From NCBI GenBank assembly GCA_026126105.1, contig JAHCJV010000066.1, forward strand, positions 1 through 33,596: a DNA stretch of 33,596 nt, in the 5' to 3' direction. This DNA comes from Enhydrobacter sp. (GTDB lineage Bacteria > Pseudomonadota > Alphaproteobacteria > Reyranellales > Reyranellaceae). The notes beneath the pieces were generated by a model. The model was not told the DNA's origin. It saw only the letters and a list, made by a program, of their open reading frames with translations, and ran no database searches. Of this stretch, positions 23,963-32,115 are shown one piece after another. How positions within the stretch are numbered: the stretch's first letter is position 1; every line of letters begins with the position of its first letter. The translations under genes and the position numbers were made by a program.

Positions 23963-24925
23963 TCAGCCCGAGCTGGGAACCGATCCGCGCGGGCGACTTG
24001 CCTCGCCTGCAACGCCGCGGGCCTGCGCTTCCTTGGCCAGTTCGCCGATGCCCGCGATCGATGCCATGACGCCAGCCGCCTCGACCGGCAGGAAGAAGAC
24101 CTTCGAGTTGGTGCTCGAGCCCATCCTGGAAAGCGCCTCGACGTATTTCGTGCCGAGGAAGTAGTTGGTCGCCTGCACGCCGTTTCCGGCAATCGCCTCC
24201 GCAACGACGGCGGTCGCCTTGGCCTCAGCCTCGGCCAGCCGCTCGCGGGCTTCGGCGTCACGATAAGCGGCTTCGCGCCGTCCCTCGGCAGTCAGGATCG
24301 CCGCCTGCTTTTCGCCCTGGGCACGCTGAATCGAGGACTCGCGCACGCCTTCGGCCTCCAGGATAGTAGCCCGCTTTTCCCGCTCGGCTTTCATCTGCCG
24401 GCCCATCGCGACGATGATGTCGTCCGGCGGTTCGATGTCCTTGACCTCGATCCGCAACACCTTGACGCCCCACGCGTTGGTCGCCTGGTCGATCACGGCA
24501 AGCAGCGTGTTGTTGATCTCATTGCGCCTCGAGAGGGCCTCGTCCAGCGCCATGTTGCCCATTACGCTGCGGATGTTGGTAAGCGCGAGGTTGGTGATTG
24601 CGAGATGGAGGTTCTGGACCTCGTAGGCTGCTCGGGCAGCGTCGACGACCTGGTAGAATGCGACGGCGTCGACCTCGGCGGTCGCGTTGTCCTTGGTGAT
24701 GACCTTTTGCCCCGGGATATCGAGGACGTTCTCCTGCATGTTCATCTTCCGCCCCACCGTGTCGACGAACGGGACGATGAAGTGGAGGCCCGGCGGCAGG
24801 GTGCGCGTGTAGCGGCCGAAGCGCTCGATCGTCCAGTTGGTCCCCTGGTTCACGGTCTTCACGCCCGCGAACACCACGACCAGCGCCACGATGACCAGTG
24901 CCACGACGAATATCAGAGCGCCCAC
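23963..24925 (-). CDS. qmcA: SPFH/Band 7 (stomatin-like, QmcA type) protein
   Basis: A 320-residue inner-membrane protein. An N-terminal span (residues of about 3-22) precedes the SPFH domain, which starts QGTNWTIERFGRYTRTLPPGLHFIVPFVD and continues through VDAVAFYQVVDAARAAYEVQNL. A coiled-coil of charged heptads follows (MKAEREKRATILEAEGVRESSIQRAQGEKQAAILTAEGRREAAYRDAEARERL), then a C-terminal Gly/Ser-rich tail. Family members form large oligomeric cages at the membrane and work with NfeD, encoded next. Confidence 0.92.
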   Translation of the reverse strand: MGALIFVVALVIVALVVVFAGVKTVNQGTNWTIERFGRYTRTLPPGLHFIVPFVDTVGRKMNMQENVLDIPGQKVITKDNATAEVDAVAFYQVVDAARAAYEVQNLHLAITNLALTNIRSVMGNMALDEALSRRNEINNTLLAVIDQATNAWGVKVLRIEVKDIEPPDDIIVAMGRQMKAEREKRATILEAEGVRESSIQRAQGEKQAAILTAEGRREAAYRDAEARERLAEAEAKATAVVAEAIAGNGVQATNYFLGTKYVEALSRMGSSTNSKVFFLPVEAAGVMASIAGIGELAKEAQARGVAGEASRPRGSVPSSG

Positions 24926-24994
24926 GCATTCGCCTCCCGGTTATGGGCCGAGCGTAGCCCAAGCGAACCGAAGGTACTATGGCACGGGGAAGCG

Positions 24995-25810
24995 TTATTC
25001 GGCGGCGAGAAGCTGCTCGATCGGACGATTGTCGAAAACGCCGACAGGCTCCGACGATTGTTGGCGCCTGTCGGTCGCCAGCCAGCGATCGACGAAACCG
25101 TCGATCCAGCGGTCGAGCGGCGGATCGTAAAGAGGGTGCATGGAGAGATGCACGCCGCGCTGCTGCGCACCCGGCATCCTCAGGCGCTCGGCCGCCGACA
25201 GCGTCCAGATCTTCTTCATCTCGAGCGTGACCTCGGGGTGGAACTGGAAGCCGAACGCGTTGTCGCCGCAGCGGAAGCCCTGCGTGGGATAGGTGTCGTT
25301 GGTCGCCAGCAGCTCGCAGCAATCGGGAAGTGTCATCCCCTCGCGATGCCACTGGTAGACCTTCATCGGACCAGGCAGCCACCTGCGACCTGCTTCGGTC
25401 GGCTCGATGTCGACATAGCCGATCTCGATCTTGCCTTCGGGGTGGGGGCCGACCCGGCCGCCGGCGGCGCGGGTCAGGAGCTGGGCCCCGAGGCAGAGGC
25501 CGAGAAAAGGCACACCAGCCTCGACCACCTTGGGAATCCAGTCCAGTTCGCACTTGATGCCAGCGAGCGTGCCGCAATCGTTGGCCGACATCGGCCCGCC
25601 AAAGATCACCACGCCGGCGTAGTCCGACATGTCTTCCGGGAGATTGCAGCCGAGGTTGGGGCACAGACGATGGAGTTCGTAGCCGCGCCTTTCGAGGAGT
25701 GTGCCGACCCGACCGGGCCGAGAATGCTCCTGATGTACGACGACCGCAATCTTCTTGGGCGCCGCGGTGCGAGCGGCAAATTTCTTGGGCTTTTCAGCCA
25801 GTACCGTCAT
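24995..25810 (-). CDS. Class I glutamine amidotransferase (GATase1) protein
   Basis: A 271-residue cytoplasmic protein. The open frame continues to 26932 antisense to the Sel1 gene, but the ATG at 25810 gives a normal GMP-synthase-like GATase length. The nucleophile Cys106 lies in GLCLGAQLL, with His191 and Glu193 in FQFHPEV completing the triad. FGGPMSANDC supplies the oxyanion region. It resembles stand-alone GATases acting on gamma-glutamyl compounds or polyamine intermediates. No synthetase partner is adjacent. A basic N-terminal extension (KPKKFAARTAAPKK) precedes the fold. Confidence 0.88.
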   Translation of the reverse strand: MTVLAEKPKKFAARTAAPKKIAVVVHQEHSRPGRVGTLLERRGYELHRLCPNLGCNLPEDMSDYAGVVIFGGPMSANDCGTLAGIKCELDWIPKVVEAGVPFLGLCLGAQLLTRAAGGRVGPHPEGKIEIGYVDIEPTEAGRRWLPGPMKVYQWHREGMTLPDCCELLATNDTYPTQGFRCGDNAFGFQFHPEVTLEMKKIWTLSAAERLRMPGAQQRGVHLSMHPLYDPPLDRWIDGFVDRWLATDRRQQSSEPVGVFDNRPIEQLLAAE

Positions 25811-25862
25811 GGATCTGCAAGATAAGGGGAGGTTGTGGCAACGACAAGGCTCGGCGGTGGCC

Positions 25863-25881
25863 AAGGGACGAAATGGCGCGC
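25863..25881 (+). repeat. 19-bp exact repeat, copy 1
   Basis: AAGGGACGAAATGGCGCGC occurs here and at 27687-27705, both on the plus strand and both with a similar GACARGGCT about 20 bp upstream. In this copy the ATG opens a 22-codon frame (25873-25941) ending just before the Sel1 start. Confidence 0.8.
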
Positions 25882-25941
25882 GGTTCGGCGCCTCCGGTCG
25901 TTGCCAAGTGCCCCGTTGACCGGTGCTACCCTGCAGCCTAG
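25873..25941 (+). CDS. Possible 22-residue upstream peptide
   Basis: An ATG preceded by AAGGGA opens MARGSAPPVVAKCPVDRCYPAA and ends in TAG 10 bp before the Sel1 ATG. The initiation region is identical to that of the DsbA-like gene at 27697. It could be a translated leader or a chance frame within a repeat. Confidence 0.2.
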   Translation: MARGSAPPVVAKCPVDRCYPAA

Positions 25942-25951
25942 AGACTTGCCC

Positions 25952-27088
25952 ATGGGTAGATGGTCGGCGATTTTGCTCGTCGCTCTGAGCACAGCTTTCC
26001 CTGCGATGGCTGGGCCATTGGAAGACGGGATGGCGGCCTACAATCTCGGCAAGTATGCGACCGCGATGAGTTCGCTGCGACCGCTCGCCGAGCAGGGAAA
26101 CGCTGCCGCCCAGTACAAGGTCGGCGTCATGTACGCGTTCGGCCGAGGCGTGCCGCAAGACGACGTCGAGGCTGTCGCCTGGTACCGCAAGGCTGCGGAA
26201 CAGTTCGATACCGATGCGCAATTCGGCCTTGGCGTCATGTACGAGTACGGTCGCGGCGTGCCGCAGGATTACGCCCAGGCTCTCTCCTGGTACCGCAAGG
26301 CTGCGGACAAAGGAGACGCCGGCGCCCAGTACAACATCGGCTTCATGTATGAAAATGGCCGTGGCGTACCGCGCGATCCCACCGAGGCAGCTGCATGGTA
26401 CCGCAAGGCTGCCGAACAGGGTGACCCTGACGCGCAGATCAGCCTTGGAGTCATGTATGAAAGCGGTCGGGGGGTGCCGCAGGATCGTGCCCAGGCAATG
26501 GCGTGGTATCGCCGCGCCGCCGCGCAGGATGATCCGGATGCCCAGTTCAGCCTCGGCACCATGTTCGCCGATGGGGAAGGTGTGCCGCAGGACTATGCGC
26601 AGGCGCTGGCGTGGTACCGAAAGGCTGCCGAAAAGGGCGACGCGGGGGCGCAATTCAGCCTTGGCGCCATGTACGAGTTCGGTCGAGGTGTGCCGCAGGA
26701 CTATGCCCAGGCGTTGGTGTGGTACCGCAAGGCTGCCGAGAAAGGCGACACCGACGCCCAGTACAATCTTGGAACCATGTACGAAAATGGCCGGGGCGTG
26801 CCGCAGGACTACGCCCGGGCACTTGCCTGGTATCGAAAGGCCGCAGAACAGGGCGATGCCGGCGCCCAATACAATGTCGGCCTCATGTACGAAAATGGCC
26901 GCGGCATTCCCCCTGACCCGGTGCAGGCACACAAGTGGTTCAATCTGGCCGCGTCACGTTTTCCAGCAAGCGACACTGAGAGCAGGGACAGGGCTGTGCA
27001 GGCCCGTGACGGCGTTGCCGCGAGGATGACGCCGGCTCAGGTCACCGAAGCACAGGAACTGGCGCGCGACTGGAAACCTGTGCAATAG
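25952..27088 (+). CDS. Secreted Sel1-repeat protein (eight repeats)
   Basis: A 378-residue periplasmic protein. The ATG at 25952 gives a clean signal peptide (MGRWSAILLVALSTAFPAMA, then GPLED); the frame upstream is not protein-like. After a degenerate TPR-like helix pair come eight consecutive 36-residue Sel1 repeats encoded by 26087-26950. Each follows the pattern AE.GD..AQ..LG.MYE.GRGVPQDYAQAL.WYRKA. A final half-repeat (KWFNLAASRF) caps the solenoid. Such solenoids mediate protein-protein contacts; no partner is visible. There is no strong Shine-Dalgarno, and a TTGACC-N16-CTAGAG element ends 8 bp before the ATG, so a leaderless mRNA is possible. DNA identity between repeats is high, suggesting recent unit amplification. 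Confidence 0.9.
   Translation: MGRWSAILLVALSTAFPAMAGPLEDGMAAYNLGKYATAMSSLRPLAEQGNAAAQYKVGVMYAFGRGVPQDDVEAVAWYRKAAEQFDTDAQFGLGVMYEYGRGVPQDYAQALSWYRKAADKGDAGAQYNIGFMYENGRGVPRDPTEAAAWYRKAAEQGDPDAQISLGVMYESGRGVPQDRAQAMAWYRRAAAQDDPDAQFSLGTMFADGEGVPQDYAQALAWYRKAAEKGDAGAQFSLGAMYEFGRGVPQDYAQALVWYRKAAEKGDTDAQYNLGTMYENGRGVPQDYARALAWYRKAAEQGDAGAQYNVGLMYENGRGIPPDPVQAHKWFNLAASRFPASDTESRDRAVQARDGVAARMTPAQVTEAQELARDWKPVQ
26087..26950 (+). repeat. Eight tandem 108-bp Sel1-coding units
   Basis: Eight consecutive in-frame 108-bp units with no spacer. The GGCGTGCCGCAGGA and TGGTACCGCAAGGCTGC segments recur nearly unchanged. The low divergence at silent sites and the absence of stops on the antisense strand both follow from the repetition. 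Confidence 0.85.
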
Positions 27089-27172
27089 CCGTCGTCGACG
27101 ATCGCTTACTCGCGCGCCTGCCTCGGGCACTTCGCCGTCTACTTCACGAGGAGGCCTGCGGTGCCGACTCCC

Positions 27173-27200
27173 AGGAAGATATTTGCAGGAAGATATTTGC
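27173..27200. repeat. Perfect 14-bp tandem duplication
   Basis: AGGAAGATATTTGC occurs twice in direct succession between the Sel1 gene and the small secreted protein gene. The 183-bp gap holds no other recognised element. Confidence 0.85.
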
Positions 27201-27271
27201 AGAATTACTGCATTACCCGCTGTTCTGGACGGGCCTGCCGTCAAAGCCCTGCGCTCCAAGCGCCCGAACGT

Positions 27272-27499
27272 TCAATTCGGGGGCCGCGACTGCGTGTTCC
27301 CCCCGCCTCCCCGCTGCTGCCGCTGAAAATCGCGTTGTTCTTTCCGCTTTTCCTGACGTTCCGCCTTCTTGGCGGAATCATAGGCTTTCGCCGGACGCGA
27401 GTTCATGCCCTTTCCGTCATTCTGCGCTTGGGCAACCGGAGCAAGGGCAAGAGCGACCAAAGTCAGGGATACTCGCCACAGTACCTTGTTAATGGGCAT
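27272..27499 (-). CDS. Small secreted basic protein (75 residues)
   Basis: The ATG at 27499 is preceded by GAGGTG. It starts a signal peptide (MPINKVLWRVSLTLVALALAPVAQA), cut before QNDGKG. The mature chain of about 50 residues is highly charged (KKAERQEKRKEQRDFQRQQ), helical in character, and ends in a Gly/Asn/Pro tail. No family is recognised. The longer frame upstream to 27745 overlaps the next gene and looks non-coding. Likely a periplasmic protein of unknown role. Confidence 0.6.
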   Translation of the reverse strand: MPINKVLWRVSLTLVALALAPVAQAQNDGKGMNSRPAKAYDSAKKAERQEKRKEQRDFQRQQRGGGGNTQSRPPN

Positions 27500-27555
27500 G
27501 AACACCTCGGGTAAACCGATAACGGCTCGGTGCAGGATTCGTTTCAGAATACGAC

Positions 27556-27609
27556 GTTGCGGACCCAAATGTCCCCGCCTGCCGTGAAACACGGCCTGTT
27601 TTCCGCAAC
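27556..27609. other. Nested hairpin in divergent intergenic DNA
   Basis: GTTGCGGA (27556-27563) pairs with TCCGCAAC (27602-27609). Inside it GCCGTG-AAA-CACGGC (27581-27595) forms a tight hairpin. It lies 87 bp upstream of the DsbA-like gene and could structure its 5' leader. Function unknown. Confidence 0.4.
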
Positions 27610-27686
27610 CAGCGGATCGGGCTCTGTGTCGCCAATGCTGCCCCCCTCGTGTACGAAGTTTGGCGACAGGGCTTGCAAAAGAGCGA

Positions 27687-27705
27687 AAGGGACGAAATGG
27701 CGCGC
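27687..27705 (+). repeat. 19-bp exact repeat, copy 2
   Basis: The second copy of AAGGGACGAAATGGCGCGC (first at 25863-25881). Here it contains the ribosome-binding site and start codon (27697) of the DsbA-like gene. Confidence 0.8.
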
Positions 27706-28308
27706 CGGCTCGACTTCTACTTCGATTGCTCCAGCCCGTGGACATACCTTGCCTTTCACGCCGTCCAGCCGCTCGCGGCCGAGTTGGGTGCGGAGATTGC
27801 CTGGAAGCCGATACTGGTGGGGGGCGTCTTCAATGCCGTCAACCAGACCGTCTACGACAGCCGCGCCAAGCCCAATCCGCGCAAGCAGTCCTATATGCTG
27901 AAGGACCTCTCCGACTGGGCTCGCCTCTATGATCTAACCATCGTCTTCCCGCCCAGGGTATTTCCGGTGAACAGCGTCAAGTGCATGCGCGGCGCTTTCG
28001 TGGCCCTGGAGGAAGGAAAGCTGGTGCCCTATGCGACCGCCGCCTTCGAAGCCTACTGGCGCGATGACCTCGACATCTCGAAGGAGGAGGTTCTGGCCGC
28101 CGTCGCCGCCAAGGCCGACATCGAGCGCCAGCGCTTTTTTGCCGGCATCGAGACCGACTCGTGCAAGGCACGCCTGCGCGCCAATACCGATGAGTTGATC
28201 GCGCGCGGCGGCTTCGGCAGCCCGACGATATTCGTCGGCGACTCGATGTTCTTCGGCAACGACCGCCTTCCCCTGGTCCAAGCGGCCCTGAGGGGCACCC
28301 AAGGCTAG
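27697..28308 (+). CDS. DsbA-family protein, 2-hydroxychromene-2-carboxylate isomerase-like
   Basis: HCCA isomerases are glutathione-dependent kappa-GST relatives in aromatic degradation. The ATG at 27697 (AAAGGGA 5-11 bp upstream) gives 203 residues, the usual size. The thioredoxin-fold start RLDFYFDCSSPWTYLAF (4-20) carries the Ser that binds glutathione thiol in this family, and no CxxC is present, so it is not a disulfide oxidase. The C-terminal FGSPTIFVGDSMFFGNDRL is diagnostic, with the cis-Pro loop at GSPTI. It is convergent with the TRAP transporter genes. The substrate is probably an aromatic or other glutathione-dependent isomerisation target. Confidence 0.9.
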   Translation: MARRLDFYFDCSSPWTYLAFHAVQPLAAELGAEIAWKPILVGGVFNAVNQTVYDSRAKPNPRKQSYMLKDLSDWARLYDLTIVFPPRVFPVNSVKCMRGAFVALEEGKLVPYATAAFEAYWRDDLDISKEEVLAAVAAKADIERQRFFAGIETDSCKARLRANTDELIARGGFGSPTIFVGDSMFFGNDRLPLVQAALRGTQG

Positions 28309-28342
28309 GAGACGCAGGACCGCCGCGAGAAGCGCCGCGCGG

Positions 28343-29653
28343 TCAGCCGCTGCTCATGGTGAGCTTCGGCAGGAAGGTGACGATGCCGGGAAACAGCGTG
28401 AACAGCCCGATGCAGGCAAAGTCCATCAGGACGAAGGGCCAGACGTTGCGGAAGATGGCCTGCAGCGGGATGTCGGGTCTGACACCGTTCACGACGTAGC
28501 AGTTCAGCCCGACGGGCGGCGTCAGCAGGCCGACCTCGACCATCTTGACGACGATTATACCGAACCAGATCGGATCGAAGCCGAGCTTGGTCACGACCGG
28601 GAATATGACCGGCAGGGTAAGCAGCAGCATGCCGATTCCGTCCATGAACATGCCGAGCACCGTGTAGAGCACGATCACGAAAAGGAGCACGAGGTAGGGC
28701 GATACGCCGATGGCGACGATCCAGTCCGAGAAGGTGCTGGAAACGCCTGCGAACGCCAGGAAGCGCACGAAGATCAGCACCCCCCAGATGATCGAAAAGA
28801 TCATCACGGTGAGCTTCACCGTATCGAGGAGCGAGTCGAGCAGGCCGCGACCGGTGAGCGATCGCTTGAGCAGGGCCATGACGAATACAATGAAGGCGCC
28901 CAGAGCGCCCACTTCGGTGGGTGTGGCCCAGCCGGTGTACATGCCGCCGATCACCGCGCCGATCACGAACACGATGGGAAGCGCGTCGGGCAGCGTCACG
29001 AACCGCTCGCGCCAGGGAATGCCACGTACCGACTGACCGAGCTCGGGATTGATCTTGAACCGCACCACGATGATCGCGGCGTAAAATATCGCGGAGATGA
29101 CGCCGGGGATGAACCCCGCCATCAGAAGCGCGCCGATCGAGGTTTCGGTGATGATGCCGTAGACCACCATGATCGCCGAAGGCGGGATGAGAGAGGCCAG
29201 CGTCCCTCCAGCGGCAACGACAGCGGCGGCAATGCCCGGCTGGTACTTGAATCGCAACAGTTCGGGAATCGAGATGCGGGCAAAGACGGCCGCGGTGGCG
29301 GTGCTCGCCCCCGACACGGCCGCGAAGCCCGCGGCAGCAAAGATGGTCGCCACCGCAAGCCCGCCAGGCATCCATCCAAGCCAGGCCCGGGCGCAGCGAT
29401 AGGCGCCCTGCACGATGCCGGCATGGTGGGCCAGATGGCCGATCAGGATGAACAGGGGCAGAACCGACAGCGCATAGTTCGTGGTGTCGGAGTAAGGAAT
29501 GTGGCCGGCGATGCCGACCGCCTTCTCGAACCCTCGCAGCGCCCAGAGGCCGAAGAAGCCGACAAGGCCCGCAGCAACGAAGATGCGGATGCCGGAAATG
29601 ATCAGGATGGTGAGAGCCAACATCCCGAGAATGCCGATCGTGATGGGTTCCAT
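28343..29653 (-). CDS. dctM: TRAP transporter large permease (DctM)
   Basis: The 436-residue, about 12-span inner-membrane subunit catalyses sodium-driven solute uptake. The ATG at 29653 overlaps the DctQ stop (TGATG); the longer frame upstream lies inside dctQ. Typical segments are SVLPLFILIGHLAHHAGIV, GFAAVSGASTATAAVFARISIPELLRFKYQPG and SLIPPSAIMVVYGIITETSIGALLMAGFIPG, plus the C-terminal VEVGLLTPPVGLNCYVVNG. It completes a DctP-DctQ-DctM operon. Confidence 0.95.
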   Translation of the reverse strand: MEPITIGILGMLALTILIISGIRIFVAAGLVGFFGLWALRGFEKAVGIAGHIPYSDTTNYALSVLPLFILIGHLAHHAGIVQGAYRCARAWLGWMPGGLAVATIFAAAGFAAVSGASTATAAVFARISIPELLRFKYQPGIAAAVVAAGGTLASLIPPSAIMVVYGIITETSIGALLMAGFIPGVISAIFYAAIIVVRFKINPELGQSVRGIPWRERFVTLPDALPIVFVIGAVIGGMYTGWATPTEVGALGAFIVFVMALLKRSLTGRGLLDSLLDTVKLTVMIFSIIWGVLIFVRFLAFAGVSSTFSDWIVAIGVSPYLVLLFVIVLYTVLGMFMDGIGMLLLTLPVIFPVVTKLGFDPIWFGIIVVKMVEVGLLTPPVGLNCYVVNGVRPDIPLQAIFRNVWPFVLMDFACIGLFTLFPGIVTFLPKLTMSSG

Positions 29654-30231
29654 CAGGCGTCCTCGGGGAGATGCGATGGAACCGGCACGGCGATTGGCTC
29701 CGCCAGCGGGTCTGCCACGAGGCGGGCGTAAGCCCACAGCTCAAGCACGATGCGGGCGGTCAGGACGCTGAAGCCGATTACGGGAATGAACTTGGACGGC
29801 CAGGTCGGCCACTGGGTGTTGATCGTCGAGTCGCCGATATAGTACGCGTTCTCGAAGAAGTGGAGCACGCCGGGCAGGATGACGACGATCAGGACCAGCG
29901 CGGCGAACGAGGCGATCAACTCTGCGATCCACTTTCGGCGGCCCTTGAAGTGCCCCACGAGGACGTCGACCCTGATATGGCCGGCCTTGCGATAGCAATA
30001 GGAGATGGTCAGCAACGTGTAGGTCGCCATGCTTTGCTCGATCAGGTCGAGCTGGCCGTAGAGCGGCGCGTTGAACCCCTTGCGCAGGACGATCTCGGCA
30101 ACGCCGACCCACATCAGGCAAAATATCACGCCGCCGCCGAGCACGGCCGTCACGAACTCGACGACTTGCAGGGCGCGGTCGAGGCGGTCGAGCAACGCTC
30201 CGCCCATCGACCGTCCAGTTGGGGCCGCCAC
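29653..30231 (-). CDS. dctQ: TRAP transporter small permease (DctQ)
   Basis: A 192-residue protein with four predicted spans. It contains the DctQ segment VAEIVLRKGFNAPLYGQLDLIEQSMATYTLLTISYCYRKAGHIRVDVLV, including the conserved GHIRVD turn. It lies 31 bp after dctP and overlaps dctM by one base. A second in-frame ATG at 30207 is possible, but the longer start is kept because nothing argues against it. Confidence 0.92.
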   Translation of the reverse strand: MAAPTGRSMGGALLDRLDRALQVVEFVTAVLGGGVIFCLMWVGVAEIVLRKGFNAPLYGQLDLIEQSMATYTLLTISYCYRKAGHIRVDVLVGHFKGRRKWIAELIASFAALVLIVVILPGVLHFFENAYYIGDSTINTQWPTWPSKFIPVIGFSVLTARIVLELWAYARLVADPLAEPIAVPVPSHLPEDA

Positions 30232-30262
30232 GATCGTCTTCGCTTCCTTCCAGCTGCGCCGA

Positions 30263-31312
30263 TCAGCTCTTGTTGAGCTTGGCTTTGGCCTTCTTCGCTT
30301 CGCTCAAAATGAGGTCCAGCAGCTCCTGGGCGGGCACGCCCTTCGCGGCATTCTCCGTCACCCAGGCCTTCCAGACCGGGGCTGCTCCCTCTTCCTCGAA
30401 GATCTTGAGCTCGGCTTCGGAGTACTTGATCGCCTTCAGACCCTTTTTCTCCCACTCGGCGAGGTTCTTCTTGTCGGTCTCGCTATGGGCCTTGATCAAC
30501 GCCTGGTACGCCAGCGGCCGCGCCTTCTCGAACAGTTCCTTGTACTGCGGCGGAAGCTTCGCGAACGCATCGATGGCCACTACGGTCGGGCAATTGTTGG
30601 CACCTGGCGCCAGGTTCGTCGTGTACCATTTCGCAATCTCGGGGATCTTGTAGGCCGAGAAGGCATAGGTGTACGGAAATGCCGCCGCCCGGAAAACGCC
30701 GCGCTCCATCGAGGTATAGACTTCAGGCGCCGGGACCGACGTGGGCACTGCTCCCAGGTTCTTCATCGCGGCCCCGGTACCGCCCAGCGCACGCACACGC
30801 ATGCCCTTGAAGGCGGCCATAGTCGTCGGCGCATCCCCGGTTCCCATGAACTCCGACTGCGGTTGCAGCACCGACATCAGGATCATGGCATTCCAGCGCT
30901 TGAACTCGTTCACGATGTACGGATTCTTGTAGAAGACGTCGTGAACCAGCGCATGAACCTCGGGATCTGCGAGCGGCAGACCGGGCAGGTCGAGGGCGTT
31001 GATGCCGGGATGCTTGCCCGGATGGTAGCCGGTGCAGATCTGGGCCATTTCGAAAGCGCCCAGCTTGATATTGTCGAGGTTGTCCGGCCCCTTCGACAGC
31101 GAGTCGCCATAGTGGATCTTGATGGTGAACTTGCCGTCGGTCTCCTTGCTCACATAGTTCGCAAGGGTCTCGATGCCCGCCGTGAATGCGCGTGGCGGCC
31201 CCCAGACCGAGAGATTCCAGGAGACTTTGGGCCCATCGACGGCAAAGGCGGGTGTGGCGGCCGATGCAATCATCAGGGCCGCGATGCCCAGACCGAATGA
31301 CCGAATGCTCAT
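30263..31312 (-). CDS. dctP: TRAP transporter solute-binding protein (DctP)
   Basis: A periplasmic 349-residue binding protein. The ATG at 31312 has GGGAGGA about 7 bp upstream and starts a signal peptide (MSIRSFGLGIAALMIASAATPAFA, then VDGP). Mature features are WNLSVWGPPRAFTAGIETLANYVSKETDGKFTIKIHYG near the N-terminus and a central MRVRALGGTGAAMKNLGAVPTSVPAPEVYTSMERGVFRAAAFPY. The latter holds the family's conserved Arg that binds the substrate carboxylate. A Lys-rich C-terminus follows. It leads the operon. An organic acid ligand is expected but not identifiable. Confidence 0.94.
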   Translation of the reverse strand: MSIRSFGLGIAALMIASAATPAFAVDGPKVSWNLSVWGPPRAFTAGIETLANYVSKETDGKFTIKIHYGDSLSKGPDNLDNIKLGAFEMAQICTGYHPGKHPGINALDLPGLPLADPEVHALVHDVFYKNPYIVNEFKRWNAMILMSVLQPQSEFMGTGDAPTTMAAFKGMRVRALGGTGAAMKNLGAVPTSVPAPEVYTSMERGVFRAAAFPYTYAFSAYKIPEIAKWYTTNLAPGANNCPTVVAIDAFAKLPPQYKELFEKARPLAYQALIKAHSETDKKNLAEWEKKGLKAIKYSEAELKIFEEEGAAPVWKAWVTENAAKGVPAQELLDLILSEAKKAKAKLNKS

Positions 31313-31543
31313 CGTATTCCTCCCTGGATTTGCTCTTGATTGATTGCAGTTAGCATGAACGCCCGCCGTATCCCTGTCCACAGCATGTTGCCTTCGTCCG
31401 GTTTCTTCCCTGCCCGGGCATCAACCCGCTCAGGATGGTGGGGCGAACCCGGCCGCCAGTCTGTAGTTTGGATTTGAAACAGCCCCCCATCTGTTGTACC
31501 CGCTGTCGGTCATTCTTCTGGATAGTGGGTGTGGAGCGCGCGG

Positions 31544-32095
31544 ATGATAATGAAGCTGATGCAGGCCGCAGTTCTGGTAGCAGGCGGCCTGGCGCTGGGC
31601 GGATGTGGCGGCGCCAAGACGGCGACCCCCGCCAAGAAGCCCCCGGCGGCGGACTATCAGGCTGCCGTCCCGCCTTCGCCGCCGGCCGGCCAGATCCGCG
31701 CCATCTGCTACAATGCGGCGGATCTCAGCACGATGCGGGCCCGCATGCTCCAGCAGGAGATGAGCGTGGTGGCGCTGCAGTGCCAGAATCCGAGCGGCGG
31801 TCGCGCCTTCGAGCCCCAGTACGCCAGCTTCCTCAGCAAGTATAGAAGCGATCTGGCGACCAACGCGCGGGAAATGCAGGACGTCGCCCGGCGCAAGCGC
31901 CTCAATGTCGATGTCGTGGTGACCGAGTTCGCGAACCGCACGGCCCAGAAGGCGCCGGTCGACCCGGAATTCTGCGGCCGCGGCCTGCGCGCCCTCGAAT
32001 GGGCGCTCGATCCGAAGACCACGTCGCTGGCCCAGGTGCCGCCGCCGTACGACCTCGGCCCGGATATGAACATCCATCCCTGCCCGGCCCAGTAA
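31544..32095 (+). CDS. Hypothetical lipoprotein (183 residues)
   Basis: Possible starts are GTG 31529, ATG 31544 and ATG 31550; I use 31544. A short hydrophobic signal ends in the lipobox LGGC, so the protein is a predicted lipoprotein. A Pro/Ala-rich linker follows (ATPAKKPPAADYQAAVPPSPPAG). The main domain has four Cys (ICYNAADL, LQCQNPSGG, EFCGRG, HPCPAQ), suggesting two disulfides in the periplasm. A segment ALQCQNPSGGRAFEPQYASFLSKYRSDL recurs in alphaproteobacterial proteins of unknown function. It is divergent from the TRAP operon and followed by a strong terminator. Confidence 0.75.
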   Translation: MIMKLMQAAVLVAGGLALGGCGGAKTATPAKKPPAADYQAAVPPSPPAGQIRAICYNAADLSTMRARMLQQEMSVVALQCQNPSGGRAFEPQYASFLSKYRSDLATNAREMQDVARRKRLNVDVVVTEFANRTAQKAPVDPEFCGRGLRALEWALDPKTTSLAQVPPPYDLGPDMNIHPCPAQ

Positions 32096-32115
32096 ACGGG
32101 CGGCGCGACAGATCG

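Noticed and set aside
25811..26932. N-terminal 374-codon extension of the glutamine amidotransferase frame
   Set aside because: It runs antisense through the Sel1 repeats; its repetitive product mirrors the 108-bp units and the amidotransferase has a normal start at 25810.
28318..28344. GACCGC/GCGGTC inverted repeat between convergent genes as a bidirectional terminator
   Set aside because: The stem is only 6 bp with a 15-bp loop, lacks a T-tract, and overlaps the dctM stop codon.
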